64,000 nucleotides of DNA from CAVPTL01 sp963708725 (GCA_963708725.1 CAVPTL010000009.1:124001-188000); one strand, 5' to 3'; shown: positions 1 through 9,186, numbered from the stretch's first letter. Notes: generated by a model from the sequence alone, not told the origin. Numbers and translations are program-made.

Positions 1-498
1 GACGACCTGATCTTCTGGGTCAACTACCTGGGCGACAACATGCCGACGTTCGCCCTCAACTTCTCGAGGCCGGGTGCCCAGGTGGTGGCGCAGTACTACA
101 ACTTCCTGCGGCTGGGATTCAACGGCTACCGCGCGGTGCACGGCTACTCCCGATCGGTCGCGACCCGGCTTTCGGCCGAGATCGCAAAGATCGGGCCGTT
201 CGAGCTTTTGACCCACGGCGACGAGCTGCCGGTGTTCGCCTTCAAGCTGCGCGACGACATCGACAACTACACCGTGTTCGACGTGTCCGGAGCGCTGCGC
301 GAGCGCGGCTGGCAGGTGCCGGCCTACACGTTCCCCGCCAATCGCACCGATCTGGCGGCACTGCGGGTGGTGGTCAGGCAGGGTTTCACCCACGACCTGG
401 CGGACATGCTGTTGGCCGATCTCGACCGCGTTCTTCCGCGGCTCCAGAGCCAGCCCGAACCTGTCCACACCGAAGCCGATAGCAGCTTCCATCACTAA
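1..498 (+). CDS. Glutamate decarboxylase, C-terminal part (5' end outside window)
   Basis: This is the last 165 residues of a PLP-dependent glutamate decarboxylase, which converts glutamate to GABA and consumes a proton. Reading frame 1 is open from base 1 and has no start in the window. The fragment has the C-terminal small-domain pattern of the GadB family: FSRPGAQVVAQYYNF, then the region around LRVVVRQGFTHDLADMLL. It ends in SSFHH. In E. coli GadB a C-terminal histidine helps close the active site at neutral pH, and the His-His end here may do the same, but that is inference. zwf begins 18 bases downstream behind a GGAGGAGG-type ribosome site, so the two may be cotranscribed. The PLP-lysine region lies upstream of the window and cannot be checked. 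Confidence 0.85.
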   Translation, partial: DDLIFWVNYLGDNMPTFALNFSRPGAQVVAQYYNFLRLGFNGYRAVHGYSRSVATRLSAEIAKIGPFELLTHGDELPVFAFKLRDDIDNYTVFDVSGALRERGWQVPAYTFPANRTDLAALRVVVRQGFTHDLADMLLADLDRVLPRLQSQPEPVHTEADSSFHH

Positions 499-516
499 GC
501 CGGAGGAGGCAGGCGC

Positions 517-1902
517 ATGAAACGAGCAGACGCATTCGTTGTCTTTGGGATCACCGGTGATCTGGCGCGGGTGATGACGTTACATTCGCTCTACCGGCTG
601 GAGGCGCGTGGTCTGCTGTCGTGCCCGATCATCGGCGTGGCCGTGGACGACTGGACGGTCGACCACCTGCGCGACCACGCGCGCACGGTGATCGCGGCCA
701 CCGGCCAGACGATCGACGACGCGGTGTTCGATCGGCTTGCGGCCCGGCTGAACTACGTCAGCGGCGATTTCACCGACGCCGACACCTACGCCCGCGTGAA
801 GACGGCCATGGGCGATGCCCAGGAGCCGGTGTTCTACCTCGAGATCCCGCCGTTTCTGTTCGGGACGGTGGTCAAGCAGCTCCACGACGCAGAGCTCACC
901 ACCAACGCGCGGGTCGTTGTCGAAAAGCCGTTCGGACATGACCTCGAGTCGGCCCGCGCGCTGGCGGTGGAGCTGCATCAGTACATCGATGAGTCGCAGC
1001 TCTTCAGGATCGATCACTTCCTCGGCAAGATGGGACTCGACGAGATCCTCTACCTGCGGTTTGCCAATGCCATGCTCCAGCCCCTGTGGGATCGGAACTC
1101 GATCGCGTCGGTGCAGATCACGATGGCAGAGCAGTTTGGTGTCGAAGATCGCGGACACTTCTACGACCCGGTTGGTGCGCTTCGCGACGTGGTTGTCAAC
1201 CACATCATGCAGGTGGTGGCGGCCACGGCGATGGATCCGCCTTCGGGACGTGAGGCCGGAATGTGGAAAGACGCGATGGTCGGGGTGTTCAGGGCGATCC
1301 CGCCGGCCGAGCCTGCCCACTATGTGCGCGGCCAGTACGACGGCTACCTCGACACGCCGGGGGTGGAGGCGGGATCGACCACCGAGACGTACGCGGCTCT
1401 GAAGCTCGAGATCGACAACTGGCGGTGGACCGGCGTGCCGTTCTTCATCCGCACCGGTAAGCACCTGCCGATCACCCAGACCGAGGTGCGGCTGGTGTTC
1501 CACGACCCACCCAAGCTCGGATTCGCCTCGCTGGGAAACCGCGCACCGACGCCGGATCAGGTCGTGATCAAGCTCGATCCCTCGACCGGAGTGCGGATTC
1601 AGCTCGATGCCTTGCGCGCCGACGTTGCGGGGCCCGAGCCGATCACGCTCGACATGGAGTTCGCCGACGAGGGCGGCGAAGGCCCGACCCCCTACGAGGT
1701 GCTGCTCCACGCGGCGATGGAGGGTGACGCCAAGCGGTTCACCCGGCAGGACTGCGTCGAGGAGACCTGGAGGATCATGCAACCGCTGATCGATGCGCCG
1801 TCGCCAATCCACGCCTACGCCCAGGGCTCGTGGGGCCCGGGGGAGGCCGACCGGCTGATCGCCGGCCACGGTCGCTGGCACGAGCCGTGGGTCGCGAAAT
1901 GA
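517..1902 (+). CDS. zwf: Glucose-6-phosphate 1-dehydrogenase
   Basis: This cytosolic enzyme oxidises glucose-6-phosphate to 6-phosphogluconolactone with NAD(P)+, the entry to the oxidative pentose phosphate pathway. At 461 aa it is slightly shorter than the usual 480-510. The N-terminal Rossmann motif FGITGDLA is at about residues 10-17, EKPFGHD follows near 140, and the family signature RIDHFLGK is at about 163-170 with its catalytic His and substrate-binding Lys. The C-terminal half has the usual RTGKHLP strand. An AGGAGGCAGG ribosome site precedes ATG 517. Its stop overlaps the start of the GH15 gene by four bases (ATGA at 1899-1902), so glucan-derived glucose units and their oxidation are probably made from one transcript. 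Confidence 0.95.
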   Translation: MKRADAFVVFGITGDLARVMTLHSLYRLEARGLLSCPIIGVAVDDWTVDHLRDHARTVIAATGQTIDDAVFDRLAARLNYVSGDFTDADTYARVKTAMGDAQEPVFYLEIPPFLFGTVVKQLHDAELTTNARVVVEKPFGHDLESARALAVELHQYIDESQLFRIDHFLGKMGLDEILYLRFANAMLQPLWDRNSIASVQITMAEQFGVEDRGHFYDPVGALRDVVVNHIMQVVAATAMDPPSGREAGMWKDAMVGVFRAIPPAEPAHYVRGQYDGYLDTPGVEAGSTTETYAALKLEIDNWRWTGVPFFIRTGKHLPITQTEVRLVFHDPPKLGFASLGNRAPTPDQVVIKLDPSTGVRIQLDALRADVAGPEPITLDMEFADEGGEGPTPYEVLLHAAMEGDAKRFTRQDCVEETWRIMQPLIDAPSPIHAYAQGSWGPGEADRLIAGHGRWHEPWVAK

Positions 1903-3779
1903 GCGAGCGAAAGCCACAGAGCGCAGCTGCCCCGTCGCCATTTCCGCCGATCGCCGACTACGCGTTCATCTCCGACTGTCACACCGGAGCGCTGATCGCA
2001 CCCGACGGATCGGTCGATTGGCTGTGCGCCCCCGCATTCGATGCGCCCAGCTCGTTCGCGAGCCTGCTCGACCGCGAGGCCGGCAGCTTTCGGCTTGGCC
2101 CCAACGGCATCAACGTCCCCACGGCTCGCGAATACGAGCCGGGCACAAACGTGGTGCGCACGACCTGGAGGACGCCCACCGGCTGGGTCCAGGTACGCGA
2201 GGCGCTGACCATCGGCCCCCGCGAACACGAGGACACGGTCACGCCCCACACCCGGCCGCCGACCGACGAGGACGCCGACCACATGCTGGTGCGCACGGTC
2301 GAGTGCGTCGACGGCGAGGTCGAGGTCGAACTCGTGTGCGAGCCCGTGTTCGACTACGGTCGCGTGCCGGCAACGTGGACACTGATACCCGACGGTGACA
2401 TGCACATGGCCGACGCCACCGGCGCCGGGCAGACGATTCGCCTGGCCACCGATCTCAACCTCGGGATCGAGGGTAACCGCGTGCGCGCACGCCATGTGCT
2501 GCGGCCCGGCGACCGCGCATTCTGCTCGCTGTCGTGGGCCGAGAACCTCGAGTCGCCAACCGACGTCGACGACGCCAACCGGCGGCTCGATACCACCGCC
2601 AAGTTCTGGCGCCGGTGGCTCGGTCGCGGCCGCGTTCCCGACCACCGGTTCCGCGAGCCGATCCAGCGCTCGGCGCTGACGATCAAGGGCCTCACCTTCA
2701 TGCCCACCGGCGCCACGGTGGCGGCACTCACGACCTCGCTGCCCGAAACGCCCGGTGGGGAGCGAAACTGGGACTATCGCTACACCTGGATGCGCGACTC
2801 GACCTTCACGCTCCAGGCGCTGCATCTGCTGAATCTCGACTGGGAGGCCGACGAGTTCATGCAGTTCGTGGCCGACCTCGAGCCCAACGCGGACGGCAGC
2901 CTCCAGATCATGTACGGCATCGACGGCCGTCGCGACCTGACCGAATCGACCCGAGACGACCTTTCCGGGTATGCCGGGGCGCGTCCGGTCAGGATCGGAA
3001 ACGGGGCGTTTGACCAGCGCCAGAACGACGTTTTTGGTGCCGTGCTCGACTCCATCCTCCGCCACACCGAGCGCAGCCAGCGGCTGCCGCGACGGTTGTG
3101 GCCGATCGTCGAGGCCCAGGCCGAGTGCGCCAGCAAGGTGTGGCAGCAGCCGGATCAGGGCATCTGGGAGGCCCGCGGCGCTCCGCAGCACTACGTCTCG
3201 TCCAAGCTCATGTGCTGGGTCGCCCTCGACCGGGCGTCGAAGCTCGCTCATATCCGCGGGAACGGCGATCTCGCCGAGAAATGGGCGGCGACCGCCGAGG
3301 AGATCCGGGCCGACATCCTCGCCCGCGGGATCAGCGAGAAGGGCGTGTTGCGCCAGCACTACGACACCGACGCGCTGGACGCGTCGAACCTGCTGGCGGC
3401 GCTGTTCGGGTTCTTGCCTCATGACGACGAGCGGCTCGAGAAGTCGGTGCTGGCGATCGCCGACGACCTGTCCGAGAACGGCTTTGCCCTGCGATACCGC
3501 ACCGAGGAAACCGACGACGGCCTCTCGGGCAAGGAAGGCACGTTTCTGATCTGCTCGTTTTGGCTGGTATCGGCGCTCGCGATCGTCGGTTACCAGCAGC
3601 GGGCTCAGGATCTGATGGAACGGCTGCTGCGAGTTGCCTCGCCGCTCGGCCTCTACGCCGAGGAGTTCGACGCCGACACCGGCCGGCATCTTGGCAACTT
3701 TCCCCAGGCGTTCTCGCATCTGGCGCTGATCGAGGCGGCGGCCCGCATCATCGTGGCCGAGCGCATGGCCGAGCTGTAA
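1899..3779 (+). CDS. Glycoside hydrolase family 15 (glucoamylase/trehalase-like)
   Basis: This 626-aa protein is a bacterial GH15 enzyme, a family that releases glucose from the non-reducing ends of alpha-glucans or trehalose by inversion. The N-terminal beta-sandwich starts with IADYAFISDCHTGALI and the (alpha/alpha)6 barrel follows from about residue 250, including NWDYRYTWMRDS. The likely general acid is Glu424 in GIWEARG and the likely general base is in AEEFD near Glu588/589. There is no signal peptide, so it should be cytosolic. An in-frame start exists 69 bases earlier, inside zwf, but ATG 1899 is preferred because it overlaps the zwf stop by four bases and yields the usual family N-terminus. 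The substrate (trehalose, maltodextrin or glycogen ends) cannot be told from sequence alone. Confidence 0.88.
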   Translation: MSERKPQSAAAPSPFPPIADYAFISDCHTGALIAPDGSVDWLCAPAFDAPSSFASLLDREAGSFRLGPNGINVPTAREYEPGTNVVRTTWRTPTGWVQVREALTIGPREHEDTVTPHTRPPTDEDADHMLVRTVECVDGEVEVELVCEPVFDYGRVPATWTLIPDGDMHMADATGAGQTIRLATDLNLGIEGNRVRARHVLRPGDRAFCSLSWAENLESPTDVDDANRRLDTTAKFWRRWLGRGRVPDHRFREPIQRSALTIKGLTFMPTGATVAALTTSLPETPGGERNWDYRYTWMRDSTFTLQALHLLNLDWEADEFMQFVADLEPNADGSLQIMYGIDGRRDLTESTRDDLSGYAGARPVRIGNGAFDQRQNDVFGAVLDSILRHTERSQRLPRRLWPIVEAQAECASKVWQQPDQGIWEARGAPQHYVSSKLMCWVALDRASKLAHIRGNGDLAEKWAATAEEIRADILARGISEKGVLRQHYDTDALDASNLLAALFGFLPHDDERLEKSVLAIADDLSENGFALRYRTEETDDGLSGKEGTFLICSFWLVSALAIVGYQQRAQDLMERLLRVASPLGLYAEEFDADTGRHLGNFPQAFSHLALIEAAARIIVAERMAEL

Positions 3780-3796
3780 CCCATCCGGGAGGGTCA

Positions 3797-5356
3797 ATGG
3801 ACTCCTACGACGTGATCATTATCGGAACCGGCGCGGGCGGGGGCACGCTGGCTCGAAAGCTGGCGCCCTCCGGTAAGCGGATTCTTCTGCTCGAGCGGGG
3901 GGACTGGTTGCCGCGTGAGCCGGAAAACTGGGATACCCACGACGTGTTTGTGAACGGCCGCTACATCTCAACCGACACCTGGTACGGGCACGACGGTAAG
4001 GGTTTCCAGCCACAGGTGCACTACTTCGTGGGCGGTGCCACCAAACTCTACGGAGCGGCTCTCTACCGGTTCCGCGCCGAGGACTACGGCGAGATCCAGC
4101 ACCAGGATGGGATCTCGCCCGCCTGGCCCATCACCTACGAGGCGATGGAGCCCTACTACACCGAGGCCGAGCGTCTCTACGAGGTCCACGGGAACCGGGG
4201 CGAGGATCCCACCGAACCCGCGGCCAGCGCCCCGTACCCGTTTCCGGCTTTGGAGCACGAGCCTCGGATCCAGCAGCTCGCCGACGATCTCTCGAAAACC
4301 GGCCACCATCCGTTCCACGCTCCCTGTGGGGTGCGCCGAGACGCGGCAGCGATCCAGACGAGCATCTGCGTGCGCTGCGGACGCTGTGACGGTTACCCCT
4401 GCCCGCTGCACGCCAAGGCCGATGCCGAGGTGTTCGGAGTGCGACCGGCGCTCGAGCACGCAAACGTGACGCTGATGACCAACGCGACTGCACTTCGGCT
4501 CGAGACCGATGCGCGCGGTGGCGCCGTCCAGAGGGTGGTGGTCGACGTCGACGGCGACGAGCACACGTTCGCCGCCGATATCTTCGTCGTCAGCTGCGGT
4601 GCCGCCAATACCGCAAAGCTCCTGCTGGGGTCAGCCTCCGACGCGCACCCCGACGGCTTGGCCAACGGCTCCGGACAGGTCGGCCGAAACTACATGTTCC
4701 ATCAGAGCCAGGCGGTGCTCGCGATCTCTCACGAACCGAACCCCACGGTGTTCCAAAAGACGCTGGGGCTCAACGACTATTACTTCAAGAGCGACGCCTA
4801 CGAGTTTCCCATGGGAAATATCCAGATGGTGGGCAAGTCGTCGGCCGAGATGTACCGCGGCGAGAAGCCGATCGAGACCGCTCTTGCGCCGCACTTCTCG
4901 CTCGAGGAGATCGCGACCCACGCGGTCGATTTCTGGCTCTCGACCGAAGACCTTCCGCGGTCTGAGAACCGCGTAACGCTCGACTCCGACGGCAACGTTC
5001 ACCTCGCGTACTCGCCGACCAATCAGGAGCCGAAGGCGCGGCTCTACCACCAGCTGAAGTCGCTACTCAGTCACCTCGGCATGCATCCCGACCACCTGGT
5101 TCCCCGGACGGCCTACCTCAAGACCGAGATTCCGATCGCCGGCGTCGCCCATCAGTCGGGCACCTGCCGGTTCGGTGACGATCCGCAAAGTTCTGCGCTC
5201 GATCCCAACTGCAAGGCCCACGAGCTCGACAACCTGTATGTGGTCGATACCAGTTTCATGCCGAGCATCAGCGCCGTGAACCCCGCCCTGACAGCGATGG
5301 CGAATGCCCTGCGTGTCGGCGATCACCTGGTGGGACGTCTGGGAGCCGCCGCTTGA
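3797..5356 (+). CDS. GMC-family FAD-dependent oxidoreductase
   Basis: This is a 519-aa glucose-methanol-choline family flavoprotein. The FAD-binding dinucleotide fold opens the protein (IIIGTGAGGGTLARKL, with a LLERGDW acidic strand end). The C-terminal substrate domain has HQSGTCRFGDDP followed by DNLYVVDTSFMPSISAVNP, which carries the expected active-site His and Asn. An internal cysteine-rich stretch, CVRCGRCDGYPCPLHAK near residues 190-206, is typical of a bacterial GMC subgroup. ATG 3797 follows GGGAGGGTCA; a longer in-frame form would run into the GH15 gene and is unlikely. The SCP2 gene starts by overlapping its stop. The oxidised substrate is probably an alcohol or sugar; being between glucan-degrading genes favours a sugar, but this is inference. 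Confidence 0.88.
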   Translation: MDSYDVIIIGTGAGGGTLARKLAPSGKRILLLERGDWLPREPENWDTHDVFVNGRYISTDTWYGHDGKGFQPQVHYFVGGATKLYGAALYRFRAEDYGEIQHQDGISPAWPITYEAMEPYYTEAERLYEVHGNRGEDPTEPAASAPYPFPALEHEPRIQQLADDLSKTGHHPFHAPCGVRRDAAAIQTSICVRCGRCDGYPCPLHAKADAEVFGVRPALEHANVTLMTNATALRLETDARGGAVQRVVVDVDGDEHTFAADIFVVSCGAANTAKLLLGSASDAHPDGLANGSGQVGRNYMFHQSQAVLAISHEPNPTVFQKTLGLNDYYFKSDAYEFPMGNIQMVGKSSAEMYRGEKPIETALAPHFSLEEIATHAVDFWLSTEDLPRSENRVTLDSDGNVHLAYSPTNQEPKARLYHQLKSLLSHLGMHPDHLVPRTAYLKTEIPIAGVAHQSGTCRFGDDPQSSALDPNCKAHELDNLYVVDTSFMPSISAVNPALTAMANALRVGDHLVGRLGAAA

Positions 5357-5697
5357 CCGACGCCACCAACCTGTTCTTCGACGGCCTTGCGGAACGCGGT
5401 CACGAGCCACTCCTGGCCGGCGTCCGCGGCGTGATCCGGTTCGACCTGCGCGAGGGCCGGCGCACCGAACACTGGAGGGTGACGATCAATCGCGGGGCGA
5501 TCGACGTCTCACGGGGCGACGAAGCCGCCGATGTCGTTGTGTTGGCCGACCGCGCAGTGTTCTCGGCGATCGCCACGGGCGAGGCCAACGCCACCGCGGC
5601 CATCCTTCGCGGCACGGCGGTGGCCACCGGCGACACCGACCTGATTGTGCGTTTCCAACGGATCTTTCCCGCACCGCCACGGAAGCCTGCGGCATGA
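5353..5697 (+). CDS. SCP2 sterol-binding-domain protein
   Basis: This small protein (114 aa) matches the SCP2 lipid-binding fold: the central stretch EHWRVTINRGAIDVSRG, then DVVVLADRAVFSAIATGE and a C-terminal helix ending FQRIFP. The family binds hydrophobic ligands in a cavity, and in bacteria its members are often single-domain proteins of unknown role. It starts with TTG overlapping the GMC stop (TTGA at 5353-5356), and its own stop overlaps the next ATG by four bases, so it is translationally coupled on both sides. That fixes the start even though TTG is uncommon. A carrier for a hydrophobic substrate or product of the GMC enzyme is a possible role, but nothing in the sequence proves it. 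Confidence 0.8.
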   Translation: MTDATNLFFDGLAERGHEPLLAGVRGVIRFDLREGRRTEHWRVTINRGAIDVSRGDEAADVVVLADRAVFSAIATGEANATAAILRGTAVATGDTDLIVRFQRIFPAPPRKPAA

Positions 5698-7736
5698 GCG
5701 AGCTCGTCTCCATCCTCGACGGCAACACCTTCGTGGTCAGTGACCGAAGCGGCGATATCGAGGCGGGCTCGACCGACACAACGGGTTTGTTCTCATTCGA
5801 CACCCGGTTTCTGTCCGAGTGGGTGCTGTCGGTCGACGGCCAGCGTCTGAACGCGCTCTCGACCGACGATCTCCAGTACTTCCAGGCGCGCTTCTTCCTG
5901 GTTCCCGGCACAGGCACCGTGTACGTCGACTCCAAGCTCTCGGTGATCCGCACCCGCTCGGTGGCCGACGGATTCCACGAGCAGCTGCTGGTAATCAATC
6001 ACGACGAGAAGCCGGTCAAGCTCAAGATCCGGATCGATGCCGCCAGCGACTTTGCCGACCTGTTCGAGGTCAAGGACGCGCTCACCAAGCAGGGCACCTA
6101 CAGCCAACACGTACGCAAGGGGCAGCTGGTGCTGTCGTACAAGCGCGAGACGTTCCAGCGCGAGACCGTGATCACCACCAGCGAGCCGGCGCGGATCGAC
6201 AAGGCCGGCCTCACGTTCACCGTCAGGCTCGAGCCGAAGGCGCGGTGGTCGACGGATCTGCACGTGGTCACCGCGGTGGTGTGGGCGGGCGAGCGCCGCT
6301 CGGCCAGCCCCGAGCGGTCAGCCCGGCGCCGCCGAGGCATGGAACGTGACCTCGACCGCTGGATCCAGAAGGCACCCAAGCTCGAGTGCGACTGGGATTC
6401 GCTCAAGACCACGTATCGCCGCAGCCTGATCGACCTGGCCGCGCTTCGGTTCTCGCCGATCAGTGCCGGTGGCGCGAGCCTTCCCGCCGCGGGACTGCCG
6501 TGGTTCATGACGATGTTCGGGCGCGACAGCATCTTCACCAGCCTCCAGGCGCTGCCGTTCGCCCCCGAGCTCGCCGCAACCACCCTGCGGGAGCTGGGTG
6601 CGCGGCAGGGCTCGCGCGTGGACGACTTCCGCGACGAGGATCCCGGCCGGATCCTGCACGAGATGCGCTACGGCGAGCTGACCGCGTTCGAGGAGCGCCC
6701 GCACTCCCCGTATTTCGGAAACGCTGACGCGACCGCGTTGTTCGTGGTGCTGCTGGACGAGTACGAGCGCTGGACCGGCGATCGGCGGCTGGTGCGCGAG
6801 CTCGAGATGGAAGCCAGGGCGGCCCTCAACTGGATCGTGGAGTACGCCGACCTGATGGGTAACGGCTACGTCTGGTATCAGCGGCGAAACGAGCAGACCG
6901 GGCTCGAGAACCAGTGCTGGAAGGACTCATGGGACTCGATCTCCTATCGCGACGGCAAGCTCCCGGGGTTCCCGCGCGCCACCTGCGAGCTCCAGGGCTA
7001 CGCGTATGACGCGCGGGTGCGCGGGGCGCGGCTGGCGCGGCTGGTGTGGGGCGACGACGGCTACGCGACCGAGCTCGAGCGTCAGGCCGCCGACCTCAAG
7101 CGCCGCTTCAACCGCGACTTCTGGGTGCCCGAACGGGACGCATTTGCGATCGCACTCGATGTCGACGGCCAGCCGGTGGATGCGCTCAGCTCCAACATGG
7201 GGCATCTGCTGTGGAGCGGGATCGTCGATCGATCCAAGGCAGCGTCGGTCGCCGCCCATCTGGTCGGGCCGAAGCTGTACTCGGGGTGGGGTGTGCGCAC
7301 GCTGGCCGAAGGTGAGGGGCGGTACAACCCCGTTGGCTACCACGTCGGCGCGGTATGGCCGTTTGACAACTCGTTCATCGCGTGGGGCTTGCGGCGGTAC
7401 GGGTTCAAGCGCGAGGCCGCTCAGATCGCCGCGGGGATTCTCGAGGCCGCCGACTACTTCAACGGGCGATTGCCCGAGGCCTTCGGCGGCTATGCCAGGC
7501 CGGTGACCGGCTACCCGGTGCAGTATCCGACGGCATGTAGCCCGCAGGCGTGGTCGACCGGCGCACCGCTGCTCTTTCTGCGAACGATGCTGGGGCTGGA
7601 GCCGCTTGGAGAGCACCTCGTGGTCGACCCGGCGCTCCCCAGCAGCATCGGCCACATTGAACTTTTGGACATTCCCGGCCGATGGGGTCACATCGACGCA
7701 TTCGGTCGTGGTCGCGTCAATGTCGGGTCCGAGTGA
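5694..7736 (+). CDS. Glycogen debranching-like enzyme (amylo-alpha-1,6-glucosidase family)
   Basis: This 680-aa protein has an N-terminal bacterial debranching-enzyme domain (about residues 10-200, beginning with ILDGNTFVVSDRSGD and a SFDTRFLSEW strand). A C-terminal (alpha/alpha)6 glycosidase barrel follows, with LPWFMTMFGRDSIFTS near 265, the ENQCWKDSWDS stretch near 405 and NPVGYHVGAVWPFDN near 545. These are hallmarks of the amylo-1,6-glucosidase/MGH-type group that hydrolyses alpha-glucan or glycoside linkages. ATG 5694 overlaps the SCP2 stop; a longer in-frame extension runs back through that gene and is rejected. No signal peptide is present. With GH15 and zwf upstream it completes a plausible intracellular glucan-breakdown unit, though exact linkage specificity is unknown. 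Confidence 0.85.
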   Translation: MSELVSILDGNTFVVSDRSGDIEAGSTDTTGLFSFDTRFLSEWVLSVDGQRLNALSTDDLQYFQARFFLVPGTGTVYVDSKLSVIRTRSVADGFHEQLLVINHDEKPVKLKIRIDAASDFADLFEVKDALTKQGTYSQHVRKGQLVLSYKRETFQRETVITTSEPARIDKAGLTFTVRLEPKARWSTDLHVVTAVVWAGERRSASPERSARRRRGMERDLDRWIQKAPKLECDWDSLKTTYRRSLIDLAALRFSPISAGGASLPAAGLPWFMTMFGRDSIFTSLQALPFAPELAATTLRELGARQGSRVDDFRDEDPGRILHEMRYGELTAFEERPHSPYFGNADATALFVVLLDEYERWTGDRRLVRELEMEARAALNWIVEYADLMGNGYVWYQRRNEQTGLENQCWKDSWDSISYRDGKLPGFPRATCELQGYAYDARVRGARLARLVWGDDGYATELERQAADLKRRFNRDFWVPERDAFAIALDVDGQPVDALSSNMGHLLWSGIVDRSKAASVAAHLVGPKLYSGWGVRTLAEGEGRYNPVGYHVGAVWPFDNSFIAWGLRRYGFKREAAQIAAGILEAADYFNGRLPEAFGGYARPVTGYPVQYPTACSPQAWSTGAPLLFLRTMLGLEPLGEHLVVDPALPSSIGHIELLDIPGRWGHIDAFGRGRVNVGSE

Positions 7737-7787
7737 CATGATGCAGGAACGGGATGATGCCGGTTCCTCAAACAAGGGTGGACGATA

Positions 7788-9155
7788 ATGAGTGAGACGG
7801 AGGCGTCGCAGACAGCGACTTCGAGCACGCAATCTTCCGAGCGTGCCCCGACGACAGGCAACAGCAAGAAGCGAAAGCTTGGGATCGGGGCGCTCGTGTT
7901 CTTCGGTTCGCTCTTGTTGTGCGTGGCCATCTTCGCCACGTGGGTCGACCGGGTTGCACTCGACTCCGGCAACTGGACTGATACGAGCACCAAGGTGCTC
8001 GAGCAGCCGGCTGTGCGTACCGCACTTTCCCAGTACCTGGTCGATCAGGCCTATGCCAACGTCGATGTCCCGGCGGTGCTCGAGACGGCACTGCCTCCGC
8101 GGGCAAAGCCTCTGGCAGGCCCGATTGCGACCTACATCGAGCCATACCTCCAGCGCGCGGTGGCGGCCGGTCTCGAGCGACCGCGGCTGGTTGCTCTGTG
8201 GCGGGCTGCAAACCTCAGAGCCCATTCGCAGCTGATGAACATCTTGAACGGCGGATCCGGCGTGTTCACGACGACCAACGGCACGGTTGTGCTGGCGCTC
8301 GGGCCGATGGTGTCGAACTTCTCGACCCAGCTCAGTCAGCGCACCAACGGTGCGATCACGCTGCCGCCGGGTACGGGCAACATCGTCCTGCTCAAGTCCG
8401 ATCAGCTCAGCACCGCCCAGAAGATCGTCAAGCTGATGCGGCTGGCATCGATCCCCCTGGCCCTGGCTGCACTGGCGTTGCTCGGGATCGCGATCGCGAT
8501 CTCCCGCGAGCGCCGAAAGACCCTGCGGGCGATCGGGATCGGGGTGCTGCTGGCCGGGCTGGTGCTGATCTTCATCCGCCGGGTCGTGGGCGACGTGTTG
8601 GTGAACGCGCTCGCCTCTGATCCCACCAACCGCGATGCTGGTCACGCGATCTGGTGGGTGGCGACCGAGAAGCTGGCAAGCGCCAACATCACCACCATCA
8701 CGGTGGGTCTGCTGCTTCTGATCGGCGCCTGGTTTGCCGGCCCGGGACGGCGTGCGACCACCTCGCGCGGCAACCTCACCCCGTACCTGCGCGATCCCGC
8801 CATCGCCTATGGCACCTACGCCGTGATCGTGTTGGTGCTGCTGGTGTGGGCGCCGGTGGAGGCTGCCCGTGATGCAACCACGGCGATCATCCTGATCGTC
8901 CTGGGAGCGATTGGGGTCGAGGCCCTACGGCGGGTTTCGGTGGGAGACTTCCCCGATCGCACCGAGCGCGACCTCGGTCCCCGGATCGGGGCGTGGTGGA
9001 CGGCTCGCCGCGACCGGAGTTCGCAGCAGCCGGCGGCAGCGCCTGCGGAGTCCGGCAAGTACGTCGACCTCGAACGGCTGGCCTCGCTCCACGATCGTGG
9101 AGTCCTGACCGACGCCGAGTTCGACGCCCAAAAATCAGCCCTCCTCAAAGCCTGA
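7788..9155 (+). CDS. Multi-pass membrane protein with C-terminal SHOCT domain
   Basis: This is a 455-aa membrane protein. A Ser/Thr-rich cytosolic head of about 25 residues is followed by one transmembrane segment (about 33-52), a long helical region likely outside the membrane (55-205), then a cluster of four hydrophobic segments between about 215 and 385. The last 35 residues match the SHOCT pattern, LERLASLHDRGVLTDAEFDA, a short oligomerisation-type motif found at the C-terminus of many bacterial membrane proteins. A GGTGGAC ribosome site precedes ATG 7788. The stop is directly followed by a 31-base palindrome. The function is not known. Confidence 0.8.
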   Translation: MSETEASQTATSSTQSSERAPTTGNSKKRKLGIGALVFFGSLLLCVAIFATWVDRVALDSGNWTDTSTKVLEQPAVRTALSQYLVDQAYANVDVPAVLETALPPRAKPLAGPIATYIEPYLQRAVAAGLERPRLVALWRAANLRAHSQLMNILNGGSGVFTTTNGTVVLALGPMVSNFSTQLSQRTNGAITLPPGTGNIVLLKSDQLSTAQKIVKLMRLASIPLALAALALLGIAIAISRERRKTLRAIGIGVLLAGLVLIFIRRVVGDVLVNALASDPTNRDAGHAIWWVATEKLASANITTITVGLLLLIGAWFAGPGRRATTSRGNLTPYLRDPAIAYGTYAVIVLVLLVWAPVEAARDATTAIILIVLGAIGVEALRRVSVGDFPDRTERDLGPRIGAWWTARRDRSSQQPAAAPAESGKYVDLERLASLHDRGVLTDAEFDAQKSALLKA

Positions 9156-9186
9156 GTGAATAACGGTGCCAGGCACCGTTATTCAC
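9156..9186. repeat. Dispersed palindrome, copy 1 (CG variant)
   Basis: This is a perfect 31-base palindrome: arm GTGAATAACGGTGCC, central A, arm GGCACCGTTATTCAC. It begins one base after the stop of the SHOCT gene and contains the TAA stop of the convergent NfeD-like gene. Each end carries TGAATAA, which puts stop codons in two frames on both strands. As RNA it would fold into a stem of up to 14 bp with a three-base loop on either strand. The other copies are at 13325, 31543 and 42905. Confidence 0.9.

Noticed and set aside
580..1941. Long minus-strand open frame of 453 aa
   Set aside because: It is the reverse of zwf, has Arg/His-rich low-sense composition and no motif; in high-GC DNA such antisense frames are common.
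1815..3797. Minus-strand open frame of 660 aa opposite the GH15 gene
   Set aside because: The plus strand encodes clear GH15 motifs and catalytic residues over the same DNA; the reverse frame has no family signal.
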